A stretch of DNA of 64,000 nt from Pseudomonas capeferrum (GCF_000731675.1 NZ_JMIT01000001.1:743526-807525), one strand, 5' to 3'. Counted from the first letter of the stretch, positions 43,077 to 53,192 are shown. Notes: generated from the sequence alone by a model not told the origin. Numbers and translations: made by a program.

Positions 43077-43486
43077 AAACCCGCATTCCCCATTGCATCG
43101 CCGCCTGCCTGTTGGCCAGCGCCTGTGCCGCCCAGGCCACGGAGCTGGTGTACACCCCGGTCAACCCGGCCTTCGGTGGCAACCCGCTCAACGGCACCTG
43201 GCTGCTGAACAACGCCCAGGCACAGAACGACTACGACGACCCCGACCTCAAGGACCGTGCTTCCGCCTTTTCGGGCACCACGGCCCTGGAGCGCTTCAGC
43301 AACCAGTTGGAGTCGCGAATGCTCTCGCAGTTGCTGGACAACATCAGTAATGGCAGCACGGGCAGCATGGCTACCGATGCCTTCCTGATCGATGTGATCG
43401 ACGACTCGGGTGCCTTGAGCATCAAAGTCACCGACCGCGTCACCGGAGAAATCTCGATCATTGAGGTCAGCGGCCTGAACCCCTGA
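43073..43486 (+). CDS. csgF: CsgF-like curli assembly protein
   Basis: A 137-aa exported protein of the CsgF family. After the signal peptide (CIAACLLASACAAQATE) comes the hallmark N-terminus LVYTPVNPAFGGNPLNGTWLLNNAQAQN, which inserts into the CsgG pore, and a C-terminal region FLIDVIDDSGALSIKVTDRVTGEISIIEV. In curli systems CsgF links the pore to nucleation on the surface. Overlaps csgE by 4 bp. Confidence 0.93.
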   Translation: MKTRIPHCIAACLLASACAAQATELVYTPVNPAFGGNPLNGTWLLNNAQAQNDYDDPDLKDRASAFSGTTALERFSNQLESRMLSQLLDNISNGSTGSMATDAFLIDVIDDSGALSIKVTDRVTGEISIIEVSGLNP

Positions 43487-43519
43487 GAGGGAAGGGCTTT
43501 GAGTTGGGGAGAGAACACC

Positions 43520-44371
43520 ATGAAACGTCTGTTGAGCACATTGCTGATCCTCGCCGCCCTGCACGGCCTGCAAGGCTGCAGCCTGCGCGACCCTATGTCG
43601 GCCGAACAGGACTCGGAAACCCCGACCCTGACCCCTCGGGCCTCGACCTACTACGACCTGATCAACATGCCACGCCCCAAAGGCCGGCTGATGGCGGTGG
43701 TGTATGGCTTCCGTGACCAGACTGGGCAGTACAAGCCGACCCCGGCCAGTTCGTTCTCGACCAGCGTCACCCAGGGCGCGGCCAGCATGTTGATGGATGC
43801 CCTGAGTGCCAGTGGCTGGTTCGTGGTGCTGGAGCGTGAAGGCCTGCAGAACCTGCTGACCGAGCGCAAGATCATCCGCGCCTCGCAGAAGAAGCCGGAT
43901 GTGGCGGAGAACATCATGGGTGAGCTGCCACCGCTGCAGGCGGCCAACCTGATGCTTGAAGGCGGCATCATCGCCTACGACACCAACGTGCGCAGTGGCG
44001 GGGAAGGGGCGCGTTACCTGGGCATCGACATCTCCCGCGAATATCGGGTCGACCAGGTGACCGTGAACCTGCGCGCGGTGGACGTACGCACCGGGCAGGT
44101 GCTGGCCAACGTGATGACCAGCAAGACCATCTATTCGGTGGGGCGCAGTGCGGGGGTGTTCAAGTTCATCGAGTTCAAGAAGTTGCTGGAGGCGGAGGTG
44201 GGGTACACCACCAATGAACCTGCGCAGCTTTGTGTGTTGTCGGCGATCGAGGCGGCGGTGGGGCATTTGCTGGCGCAGGGGATCGAGCGGCGGTTGTGGC
44301 AGGTGCAGGGGGATGCCGACAAGGGGGCGGTGGAGAAGTACCTGAGTCAGTCTCAGTCTCAGTTGCAGTGA
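43520..44371 (+). CDS. csgG: CsgG-like outer-membrane secretion lipoprotein
   Basis: A 283-aa CsgG-family lipoprotein. The lipobox is HGLQGC (Cys near residue 19). Conserved features are AVVYGFRDQTGQYKP, the GWFVVLEREGLQNLLTERKIIR helix region and LMLEGGIIAYDTN, and DIVTGQV-like DVRTGQVLANV near residues 195-205. Nine-fold CsgG pores export unfolded curli subunits. Here the gene ends the gsp-csgEF operon, so the pore may work together with, or instead of, the upstream secretin. ATG 43520 follows GAGAGAACACC. The ORF could extend upstream but lacks a signal there. Confidence 0.93.
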   Translation: MKRLLSTLLILAALHGLQGCSLRDPMSAEQDSETPTLTPRASTYYDLINMPRPKGRLMAVVYGFRDQTGQYKPTPASSFSTSVTQGAASMLMDALSASGWFVVLEREGLQNLLTERKIIRASQKKPDVAENIMGELPPLQAANLMLEGGIIAYDTNVRSGGEGARYLGIDISREYRVDQVTVNLRAVDVRTGQVLANVMTSKTIYSVGRSAGVFKFIEFKKLLEAEVGYTTNEPAQLCVLSAIEAAVGHLLAQGIERRLWQVQGDADKGAVEKYLSQSQSQLQ

Positions 44372-44431
44372 TCGGGGCCGTGATTCTGATTTTTGCTTCG
44401 TCGGTGGATTTTCAGCGCTTTGGATATCGAA

Positions 44432-44469
44432 CGCTGAAGCTCCCCTGCAATGCCCCTGAAGGCCCAAAC
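44432..44469 (+). repeat. Direct repeat, left copy, flanking truncated MipA-like gene
   Basis: A roughly 38-bp sequence beginning CGCTGAAGCTCCCCTGCAAT and ending ...GAAGGCCCAAAC. It is nearly matched by 45397-45434, about 965 bp away, with the truncated outer-membrane gene between. It could be an insertion or recombination scar. Confidence 0.6.
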
Positions 44470-44512
44470 GCAAGGCGGGCCTCATCAGGAAAAACAGCAA
44501 GCAGGTGCTCGC

Positions 44513-45103
44513 TCAGAAGGTGTATTCCAGCGAGCCAAGGATCGCACTCTGCAGGCGTCGCTCGACAATCGGGCTGTCAGCCGCCTCCTTGGACAAATAC
44601 TGCACGTCCAGCAGCGTCGAGAATGTGGTGTGCTCGCTGATTGGCATGGTCCACGCCAGGTACAGCCCGGTACTGACCAATCCGCCCTTGGCGTCATAGG
44701 CCTGGAAGCGGCTCTGCAATGCTTGGCCGGCGGTGACGCCATACCAGATCTGCATATAGTTCTTGTCGCCAAACAGACTGGTCAGGCCAAGGTCGAGCGA
44801 ACCATATGGGCCTTCATACACGTTGGTACCTACGCTCAGTTCCAGGGAGGTGAACGCCTTGCCAGCGTCGTTGTGATCGTCTTCCTCCAATGCGTGTTCC
44901 AGCGTCGCGCCGAGGACAACGGGGCCTACGTCATAGCTGCCGCTGATGCCGAACTGAGCCCGGGACTTGATATCGCCCATGCCTTTAAGCCTGTTCGAAC
45001 CCGCATGACTGCTGCTTTTCTTGTCTTTTACAGGGATGTCCGTAGGGGTGACGTTAATGTCGTCGGGGCTGTGAAGTGCTCGAATAAAAGTTCGAGGCGC
45101 CAT
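44513..45103 (-). pseudogene. 5'-truncated MipA/OmpV-family outer-membrane protein
   Basis: A 196-aa reading frame with outer-membrane beta-strand patterns and a terminal Phe (LGSLEYTF). Matching segments are FGISGSYDVGPVVLGATLEHAL, YEGPYGSLDLGLTSLFGDKNYMQIWYGVT and TGLYLAWTMPISEHTTFSTLLDVQYLSKEAADSPIV, typical of MipA/OmpV. Family members are about 250-270 aa with a signal peptide. Here the N-terminus (SPDDINVTPTDIPVKDKKSSS) is not one, and no start with a signal is seen upstream. It is therefore likely a decayed gene. Bracketed by direct repeats at 44432 and 45397. Confidence 0.75.
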
Positions 45104-45340
45104 TTTTAATGCAGTTTTGCATTATTTTGATGGGCTATCTTGATAAGCATCATTCAATAATATTGGGTGTTCATGAGTGCTCTTGTTCGCCACGCGCGGT
45201 AGGGGCTGAAGCAGCGTCAGTTTCGGGCCAGTTATTCCTGAGGTATCGGCGCGCGCCCACCTGGCGCCCGCCTCAATATCGCGTCGTACAAACAAGGCAG
45301 TCGCGCGCAAATGCCACAGACCTCATTGGCCCGAAACAGA

Positions 45341-45366
45341 TGTGGGAGCGGGCTTGCCCCGCGAAG
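45341..45366. repeat. REP-like palindrome
   Basis: TGTGGGAGCGGGCTTGCCCC followed by GCGAA matches the common P. putida REP core in reverse orientation to that at 39045. Intergenic. Confidence 0.8.
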
Positions 45367-45396
45367 CGCCGCGCGGGCGGCGCTCGATCTCGAGAG

Positions 45397-45434
45397 CGCT
45401 GAAGATCTCCCGCAATACCCCTGAAGGCCCCAAC
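45397..45434 (+). repeat. Direct repeat, right copy
   Basis: Begins CGCTGAAGATCTCCCGCAAT and ends ...GAAGGCCCCAAC. About 80-85 percent identical by eye to 44432-44469, same orientation. The pair brackets the truncated MipA-like gene. Confidence 0.6.
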
Positions 45435-45544
45435 CCCAACCTCCCGACAGCAGCCTGATGACGCCAGCCCATTTCTCCCGCACACTGCGGAAAAATTCCC
45501 AAGCCCGTTCCCCTCTACCGTGCGGGGCGCAGCCGGAGTAGAAA

Positions 45545-47455
<1,911 letters not shown>

Positions 47456-47456
47456 C

Positions 47457-49190
47457 ATGGGCGGCCTGTTCGCAAGGCTGGTAGAGACCAGCGACCCTGT
47501 ACTCATGCGCCAGGCTCTGGCCTGGCTGTATGGTTTCGTGCGCCCCCATCGGCGCGCCATCGGCGTGTTGTTGGGCCTGTCCCTGGGCGCCTCGCTGCTG
47601 GCCCTGGCGCAACCCTGGCTGGTCAAGACCCTGATCGACGAAGGCCTGCTGGCCAAGGACTACCAGACGCTCTGGCACATGGCGGCGATCATGATCGGGG
47701 CGGGCCTGCTCGGCACCGTGCTGGCCGGGGTCAACCGCTACCTGCATACACGCTTGTCCGGGCGCATTCTGTTTGCCCTGCGCGACGACCTGTACCGCCA
47801 CCTGCAGCAGTTGTCGCCGACCTTCTATGGGCGGCGGCGCCTCGGCGACATCCTCTCGCGGCTGGACGGCGACGTTGCCGAAATCCAGCGCTTTGCCGTC
47901 GACTCGCTGTTTTCGGCGGTGTCGGCCGTGATCGGCCTGGTCGGCGCAGTGGCCCTGATGCTGATGCTGTCCTGGCAGTTGTCGCTGCTGCTGGCACTGC
48001 TGATCCCGATCGAAGTGCTGTGGCTGCGCTGGATGCGGCGCAAGGTCGAGCGCGAGGTACGCAGCCTGCGCGAGCGCTCGGCGGACGTGTCGTCGTTCCT
48101 GGTCGAGACGCTGCCCGCCATGAAGTTCATCCAGGCGGCCGGCCAGCAGGGGCGGGAAGCCGGGCGCCTCGACCAGTTGGGCCAGGGCTACATGAGCCAG
48201 TTGCTCAAGGTCCAGGTGACCGAGTTCTTTACCCAGGCGATACCCGGCACGCTGACCTCGTGGTGCCGCGCCTGCGCCTTTCTGGTGGGCGGCTGGTGGG
48301 TGATCCAGGGCACCTGGCAGCTGGGCGCGCTGATCGCGTTTTCCACCTACATGGGCATGGCGGTGGGGCCGGTGCAAAGCCTGTTGGGCTTGTATGTGGC
48401 GGTGCAGCGCATGGCCGTTAGTCTGGGGCGGGTGATGGAACTCAAGCAGGAAGCCTTGGCCGTGCGCCAGGCGGATACGCCACGGCCGATACCCGACGGG
48501 CCAGGCGAGTTGCGCCTGGAAGCCTTGCACTTTGCCCATGACGGGCGCCAGGGCGCGGTGCTGAACAACCTGAATGTGTGCGTGCCGGGTGGCCTGAAGG
48601 TTGCCATCAGCGGCGCTTCGGGGGTTGGCAAGTCGACCCTGATCGACCTGCTGCAACGCTTCTACGACCCCGATGCCGGGCGCATCCTGCTGGACGGTAC
48701 CGACCTGCGCGAGCTGGACTTGGCGGCGCTGCGTCGGCGCATCGCCGTGGTCAGCCAGGACATCGTGCTGTTCCGTGGCACCTTGGCGCAGAACCTCGCC
48801 TACGGGGTGCCCCAGGCCAGCCGCGCGGAGCTTGAACGGGTAGTGCGCCTGGCACGCCTGGACAGCCTTGTCGAAAGCCTGCCGTTGGGGCTGGACGGCT
48901 TGCTGGGCGAGCGCGGCCAGCAGTTGTCCGGCGGCCAGAAACAACGTATCGCCATTGCCCGCGCGGTGTTGCAGGCCCCGGCGATACTGGTGCTGGACGA
49001 GGCCACCTCGGCGGTGGACGAAGCGACTGAGCGGGAAGTGATCGCGGCCATCGACCAGTTGTTCGCTGGGAGCACCCGCATCCTGATCAGCCACCGTGCC
49101 TCGACCCTGGCCGATGCCGACCTGCACTTGCAGTTGCGTGACGGGCAGTTGCAGGTCTTGCCCCAGGAGGCCATCAGGCATGGGCACTGA
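47457..49190 (+). CDS. qhpF: ABC exporter for QHNDH biogenesis
   Basis: A 577-aa fused membrane plus ATP-binding ABC exporter. It has an N-terminal six-helix domain (about 1-310: RRAIGVLLGLSLGASLLALA, IGLVGAVALMLMLSWQLSLLLALLIP), Walker A SGASGVGKSTL (about 384-394), the signature LSGGQKQRIAIARAV, Walker B ILVLDEATSAVDEAT and an H-loop. In the QHNDH system QhpF is thought to move the crosslinked gamma subunit to the periplasm. The ATG is 1 bp after the regulator stop. Overlaps qhpE by 11 bp. Confidence 0.9.
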   Translation: MGGLFARLVETSDPVLMRQALAWLYGFVRPHRRAIGVLLGLSLGASLLALAQPWLVKTLIDEGLLAKDYQTLWHMAAIMIGAGLLGTVLAGVNRYLHTRLSGRILFALRDDLYRHLQQLSPTFYGRRRLGDILSRLDGDVAEIQRFAVDSLFSAVSAVIGLVGAVALMLMLSWQLSLLLALLIPIEVLWLRWMRRKVEREVRSLRERSADVSSFLVETLPAMKFIQAAGQQGREAGRLDQLGQGYMSQLLKVQVTEFFTQAIPGTLTSWCRACAFLVGGWWVIQGTWQLGALIAFSTYMGMAVGPVQSLLGLYVAVQRMAVSLGRVMELKQEALAVRQADTPRPIPDGPGELRLEALHFAHDGRQGAVLNNLNVCVPGGLKVAISGASGVGKSTLIDLLQRFYDPDAGRILLDGTDLRELDLAALRRRIAVVSQDIVLFRGTLAQNLAYGVPQASRAELERVVRLARLDSLVESLPLGLDGLLGERGQQLSGGQKQRIAIARAVLQAPAILVLDEATSAVDEATEREVIAAIDQLFAGSTRILISHRASTLADADLHLQLRDGQLQVLPQEAIRHGH

Positions 49191-49857
49191 GCTGCGGGTC
49201 GGGGTTATCGACAGTGGCTGCTCGTCGGCCCAGGCCGTGCAAGTGGTGGGCGCGCGGCGGTTCTGGCTGGAGCAAGGCCAACTGCGCGAAGGTGAAACGC
49301 TGCCTGACCAGCTGGGGCACGGCAGCGCTGTCGTCGCGGGCTTGCTGCGTGAATCAGGCCCCGTTCCGCTGCTGGTGGCTCAGGTGTTCAACGCGCAGGC
49401 GAGCACCAGTGCGTTGCAGGTGGCGGCTGCGGTGTTATGGCTGGTGGAAGAGGGCGCGACACTGATCAACCTCAGCCTTGGCCTGCATCAGGACCGGCCG
49501 GTGCTGCATCAGGCCTGTGCCGAGGCCCAGGCCGCCGGCGTGCTGCTGTGCGCCTCCAGCCCGGCACAGGGCGGCGCGGTCTACCCGGCGAGCTACCCAG
49601 GCGTGATCCGCATGACCGGCGATGCCCGCTGTGCAGCGGGGCAGTGGTCGTGGCTCGGCAGCACCCAGGCCGACTTCGGTGGCGCTGTGGGCGCAGGCGG
49701 CCTGGCCGGTGCAAGCCTGGGCTGTGCGGCCTTGACCGGTCGGGTGGCGGCGTTGCTGCGGGAACGGCCGGGCCTGCAACGCCAGCAGGTGTTCGACTGG
49801 TTGCGCGCCCATGCCGCGTTCAATGGCCCTGAGCGGCGAGTTGCCGAAGATGTCTGA
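49180..49857 (+). CDS. qhpE: Subtilisin-like protease for QHNDH gamma-subunit leader removal
   Basis: A 225-aa cytoplasmic subtilase, shorter than typical subtilisins. It shows the Asp motif VGVIDSGCSS near residue 9, the His motif GHGSAVVAGLL (about 46) and a Ser region GGLAGASLGCAALTGRVAALL (about 175-190). QhpE is known to remove the leader peptide of the gamma subunit and is essential for QHNDH maturation. ATG 49180 overlaps the qhpF end by 11 bp and qhpG by 8 bp. Confidence 0.9.
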   Translation: MGTELRVGVIDSGCSSAQAVQVVGARRFWLEQGQLREGETLPDQLGHGSAVVAGLLRESGPVPLLVAQVFNAQASTSALQVAAAVLWLVEEGATLINLSLGLHQDRPVLHQACAEAQAAGVLLCASSPAQGGAVYPASYPGVIRMTGDARCAAGQWSWLGSTQADFGGAVGAGGLAGASLGCAALTGRVAALLRERPGLQRQQVFDWLRAHAAFNGPERRVAEDV

Positions 49858-51142
49858 GCCACGCATCCTGGTGCTGGGCGCCGGCCCTGCAGGGGCGGCC
49901 ACGGCCATCGGTTTGCGGCGCCTGGGCTACCCGGTCACGGTGGTCTCTGAATGGCGCCGCTTTGCTGCGGTCGAAGGCGTTTCACAACGGGTACTGGAAG
50001 GTTTGCGCCACGCAGGCCTTGGCGGCGCGCTGAGGCAGGCAGCGATGCCGGCAAGCCGGCAGGTGCGCTGGAACGGCCAGCACCTGCAGATGAACCAGGA
50101 GTTTCTGCTCGACAGGCAACGCTTTGACCGGGCACTGCGTGACGATTTGCTCAGTGCCGGCGTGACCGTGGTCGAGGGCCGGGTGCGTGAGGTGTCGCAA
50201 CAAGACGGGCACCGTGTGCGCCTTGACGATGGCCAGGTACTGGCGGCGCAGTTTCTGGTCGAAGCCCGCGGCCGCCAGGCACCGCTAGCCGCCGACCGCC
50301 TGCGAGGGCCGGAGACGGTCAGCCTCCTCAACACCTGGCAAGGTCGCCCAGGCGTGCCGGCATCGGCGGTGGAAAGCCTGGAGGACGGCTGGGCGTGGAT
50401 GGCCCGCCTGGAAGATGGCCGCTGCTACTGGCAGGTCACCCTGGACGCCGCAGGGCTGCCGGGCAAGGCGGCTTTGGCTGACTCTTGCGCCAACCGCCGA
50501 CGGCACAGCGCGCTGGTGGCCGAGCTGTTCGATGAGCAGGCGCTGGCACCGGCGCAGGTACATGCGCGCAGCAGCACGGCGATCCTGGCGGGCGACTGTG
50601 CCGCAGAGAGCTGGCTGCGGGTGGGTGATGCGGCGATGGCGGTAGACCCCTTGTCGGGCAACGGCATTTTCCAGTCGCTGTCCTCGGCGCTGCAGGCGCC
50701 TGTGGTCATCAACACCCTGTTGCGCCGGCCCGAGCGGGCGGCGTTGGCGCTGCAGTTTCATCGGCAGCGGGTCGAGCAACTGTTCCTGCGCTTTGCCCGC
50801 ATCGGTCGGGATTTCTATGCCCAGGAGCAAGGCCGGGCCGGGCAACCGTTCTGGGACGGTCGCCAGGGGTGGCCGGATGCACAACCGCTGCACACGGCCG
50901 CGGACTGGCAGGCGGTACGGGTGGCGCGGCGACCGGTACTGCGTGACGGGCTGGTGGACGAAGCCGAGGTGGTGGTGACGGCGGACCAGCCGCTTGGGGT
51001 CTGGCATTTGCAGGGCGTGGAACTGGCGCCGCTGGTACGCAGGTTGCAGGCTGGCCAGGCGCTAAATGCTGTGCTTGCGGGGCAGCCGCAGGAGCAGCAG
51101 ATGTGGGTGCGGCGTTGGCTCGTTGAACAGGGCTATGGTTGA
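49850..51142 (+). CDS. qhpG: Flavoprotein monooxygenase for CTQ cofactor formation
   Basis: A 430-aa FAD-dependent monooxygenase. It has an N-terminal dinucleotide-binding motif ILVLGAGPAGAATAIGL and a second FAD region VGDAAMAVDPLSGNGIFQSLSSAL (GD-x-x-x-x-x-D-P type, about residues 258-281). In QHNDH biogenesis QhpG is reported to hydroxylate the Trp that becomes cysteine tryptophylquinone. A C-terminal extension follows the FAD domain (about 320-430). ATG 49850 is preferred over an earlier in-frame ATG at 49811. Overlaps qhpE by 8 bp. A rho-independent terminator follows. Confidence 0.9.
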   Translation: MSEPRILVLGAGPAGAATAIGLRRLGYPVTVVSEWRRFAAVEGVSQRVLEGLRHAGLGGALRQAAMPASRQVRWNGQHLQMNQEFLLDRQRFDRALRDDLLSAGVTVVEGRVREVSQQDGHRVRLDDGQVLAAQFLVEARGRQAPLAADRLRGPETVSLLNTWQGRPGVPASAVESLEDGWAWMARLEDGRCYWQVTLDAAGLPGKAALADSCANRRRHSALVAELFDEQALAPAQVHARSSTAILAGDCAAESWLRVGDAAMAVDPLSGNGIFQSLSSALQAPVVINTLLRRPERAALALQFHRQRVEQLFLRFARIGRDFYAQEQGRAGQPFWDGRQGWPDAQPLHTAADWQAVRVARRPVLRDGLVDEAEVVVTADQPLGVWHLQGVELAPLVRRLQAGQALNAVLAGQPQEQQMWVRRWLVEQGYG

Positions 51143-51148
51143 GAACCC

Positions 51149-51178
51149 GGGGGCGTTTCACGCCCCCACAATTGTTGT
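51149..51178 (+). terminator. Rho-independent terminator after qhpG
   Basis: Stem GGGGGCG / CGCCCCC (51149-51167), followed by a T-rich tract (TTGTTGTTTTT, to about 51182). It ends the qhpF-qhpE-qhpG transcript. Confidence 0.8.
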
Positions 51179-51186
51179 TTTTGCGC

Positions 51187-51230
51187 GGCCTGTGCCGGCC
51201 GCTTCGCGGGTGAACCCGCTGCCACAGGTA
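51187..51230. repeat. REP element between qhpG and aldehyde dehydrogenase
   Basis: CCTGTGCCGGCCGCTTCGCG followed by GGTGAACCCGCTGCCACAGG is a full-length P. putida-type REP. Confidence 0.85.
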
Positions 51231-51287
51231 CCCCACAGCTTTCGCGTTCAGTGGTGTACCTGTGCAAGGGCCGGTAGCGGCTGAAGG

Positions 51288-52781
51288 TCAGAGCTTGATC
51301 AACACCGACTTGAGTTCGGTGTAGTGCTCGATGGCCGCCGCACCCATTTCGCGGCCGACGCCGGACATCTTGTAGCCACCGAACGGCAGGGCAGGGTCGA
51401 GCGCGCTGTGGCAGTTGACCCACACCGACCCGGACTTGATCCGCGGAATCATCCGATGCACCGCCCCCAGGTCGTTCGACCAGATGCTCGCCCCCAGCCC
51501 ATAGGGGTTGTCGTTGGCCATGCCGATCACCTCGTCGATGTCATCGAACGGCATCGCCACCAGCACCGGCCCGAAGATTTCTTCCTGCACCAGGCGGTGG
51601 CGCTGATCGACATCGACGATGACGGTCGGCTTGACGAAGTACCCCGGCCCGAAGCTTTCGCCACCGCAGGCAATGGTTGCGCCCAGCTCGCGGCCGAGCT
51701 CGATGTAGCCGGTGACGCGGTCCTGCTGCTTGGCCGAGATCAGCGGGCCCATTTGCACCGCTGGGTCCAACCCGCTGCCGAGCTTCATGCCGTTGGCAAT
51801 GCCGGCGATGTCGGCCACCACGTTGTCGAAGTGCTTGCGGTGCACGTACAGCCGCGAGCCTGCGCAGCACACCTGGCCCTGGTTGAAGAAGATTGCCGTG
51901 GCGGCGCCGGCGGCGGCTTCTTGCAGGTTGGCGTCGGGCATGACGATGGTCGGCGACTTGCCGCCGAGTTCCAGGGTGACGCGGGTCATGTTGTCCATGG
52001 CCGCCTTGCCGATCAGCTTGCCGACTTCGGTCGAGCCGGTGAAGGTCAGCTTGTCGACGCCCGGGTGACGGCTGAGCGCCGCACCGGCATTCAGGCCGGT
52101 GCCGGTAATCACGTTGAGCACGCCGGCCGGGTAGCCGGCTTCGTCCACCAGTTCGGCCAGTTTGAGCGCGGTCAGTGGGGTTTCGTCGGCGGGCTTGAGC
52201 ACCACCGTGCAGCCGGTGGCCAAGGCCGGGCCCAGCTTCCAGCAGGCCAGCAGCAGCGGGAAGTTCCAGGCGACGATGGCGCCCACCACGCCAACCGCCT
52301 CGCGGCGGACAAAGCCGTGGAACTGGTCGTTGGGCATCAACGGCATCGAAGCTTCGACGGTGCTACCCTCGATCTTGGTGGCCCAGCCGGCCATGTAGCG
52401 CAAGAAATCGATGGCCAACTGCACGTCCATGACCTTGGCCACGGCGGCGCTCTTACCGTTGTTCAGGCACTCAAGCTCAGCCAGTTGTTGCGCATCGCGC
52501 TCCATGAGGTCGGCCAGACGCCACAGCATGTTCTGGCGCTCTCGCGGGCGCAGGCGGCTCCACGGCGAATCGTCGAAGGCCTGGCGCGCGGCACGTACGG
52601 CGCGGTCGACATCTTCGGCGTCGGCGGCGGGCACTTCACCGAGCACCTCGCCAGTGGCCGGGTTGCGAAACGACAGGGTGCGCCCGCTGGCGGCGTCCTG
52701 CCAGTCGGCGCCGATGCGCATCTTCAGCTTGCGTTCGAGGAAGGCGCGGGTGGCGGGCAGGATGGGCAGTTCGGAAAGCAT
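51288..52781 (-). CDS. NAD-dependent aldehyde dehydrogenase (phenylacetaldehyde/aldehyde type)
   Basis: A 497-aa aldehyde dehydrogenase. It has Rossmann-type NAD binding (ITGTGLNAGAALSRHPGVDKLTFTGSTEVGKLI), the catalytic Glu region LELGGKSPTIV and the catalytic Cys in FFNQGQVCCAGSRLYV, with EEIFGPVLVAM near the C-terminus. ATG 52781 has AGAGG about 10 bp upstream. A longer in-frame ORF to 53021 is rejected because the family starts here. It is divergent from qhpA and has a near-consensus sigma-54 promoter at 52822-52838. It presumably oxidises the aldehyde released by amine dehydrogenase. Confidence 0.95.
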   Translation of the reverse strand: MLSELPILPATRAFLERKLKMRIGADWQDAASGRTLSFRNPATGEVLGEVPAADAEDVDRAVRAARQAFDDSPWSRLRPRERQNMLWRLADLMERDAQQLAELECLNNGKSAAVAKVMDVQLAIDFLRYMAGWATKIEGSTVEASMPLMPNDQFHGFVRREAVGVVGAIVAWNFPLLLACWKLGPALATGCTVVLKPADETPLTALKLAELVDEAGYPAGVLNVITGTGLNAGAALSRHPGVDKLTFTGSTEVGKLIGKAAMDNMTRVTLELGGKSPTIVMPDANLQEAAAGAATAIFFNQGQVCCAGSRLYVHRKHFDNVVADIAGIANGMKLGSGLDPAVQMGPLISAKQQDRVTGYIELGRELGATIACGGESFGPGYFVKPTVIVDVDQRHRLVQEEIFGPVLVAMPFDDIDEVIGMANDNPYGLGASIWSNDLGAVHRMIPRIKSGSVWVNCHSALDPALPFGGYKMSGVGREMGAAAIEHYTELKSVLIKL

Positions 52782-52821
52782 GGGGCAGTGCCTCTTGTCA
52801 TTGGAATGTGAGAGGCGGTTG

Positions 52822-52838
52822 CGCAATGGCCGTGCCAA
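52822..52838 (-). promoter_or_regulatory. Sigma-54 promoter of the aldehyde dehydrogenase gene
   Basis: On the minus strand it reads TTGGCACG-GCCA-TTGCG, with GG and GC separated by exactly 10 bp, a near-perfect -24/-12 element. The -12 is about 41 bp upstream of ATG 52781. Confidence 0.8.
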
Positions 52839-52913
52839 GGTCGCCGATCGGGTCCAAGGGCTTGAGGCGCTTGGGGTTTGCCGCCGTGCAAGGTTGCGAT
52901 TGCAGGGTTGCGC

Positions 52914-53002
52914 TGTTGCACATTGAGACGCTGTGAGACGGTGGTGAAACACTGCCTGCACTGGCCTCTTCGCGGGGCAGGGCCCTGTCTCAACATGAAA
53001 CA
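52914..53002. promoter_or_regulatory. Candidate enhancer-binding sites for a sigma-54 activator
   Basis: Two imperfect palindromes of the same form: TGTTGCA-CAT-TGAGACG at 52914-52930 and TGTCTCA-ACA-TGAAACA at 52986-53002. Further TGAGAC and TGAAACA half-sites lie between them. They sit 80-120 bp upstream of the two divergent sigma-54-like promoters, the normal spacing for enhancers. The likely ligand is the AcoR-like regulator encoded at 45545. Confidence 0.5.
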
Positions 53003-53100
53003 CACTGTCGCGAAATGGCACGCTCCGACAAGGCTCAGGTTCGCCTTCACGACCGTTGTAAACCTACTAAGAGGCTGAAATTCAACACATTTGAAGCAGG

Positions 53101-53116
53101 TGGCACAGTTCCTGTA
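53101..53116 (+). promoter_or_regulatory. Weak sigma-54-like promoter of qhpA
   Basis: TGGCAC-AGTTC-CTGTA: the -24 half is consensus, but the -12 has GT instead of GC. Spacing of 10 bp is correct. It is 77 bp upstream of the qhpA start. Confidence 0.4.
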
Positions 53117-53192
53117 TCGCCATAGTCACATGCACATCTGCTGTACCAAAGCGTGCAAAAACGATAAGAACAACAACCGTGGAGGTCTGACC

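Larger units (their letters stand above)
45104..45544. other. Intergenic region with REP element and second direct-repeat copy
   Basis: About 440 bp without a gene. It holds AT-richer decayed sequence upstream of the MipA remnant, a REP-like palindrome at 45341-45366, a short near-palindrome around 45380-45400 (CGCTCGATCTCGAGAGCG), the right copy of the direct repeat (45397-45434) and the upstream region of the sigma-54 regulator. No clear promoter was identified. Confidence 0.7.
52782..53192. other. Divergent ald/qhpA control region
   Basis: A 411-bp gap between two divergent genes. It contains the sigma-54 promoter of the dehydrogenase (52822-52838, minus strand), paired inverted-repeat sites at 52914-52930 and 52986-53002, a partial REP-like stretch around 52960-52980 and a weaker sigma-54-like site toward qhpA (53101-53116). 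Confidence 0.75.

Noticed and set aside
53016-53032. TGGCACG as another sigma-54 promoter for qhpA
   Set aside because: The -24 part matches, but the expected GC at -12 is CA. The site at 53101 fits better.
53091-53192. Longer N-terminus of qhpA starting at 53091
   Set aside because: Adds a Cys/His-rich segment before the signal peptide and overlaps the promoter-like site. The TTG at 53193 has an ideal GGAGG.
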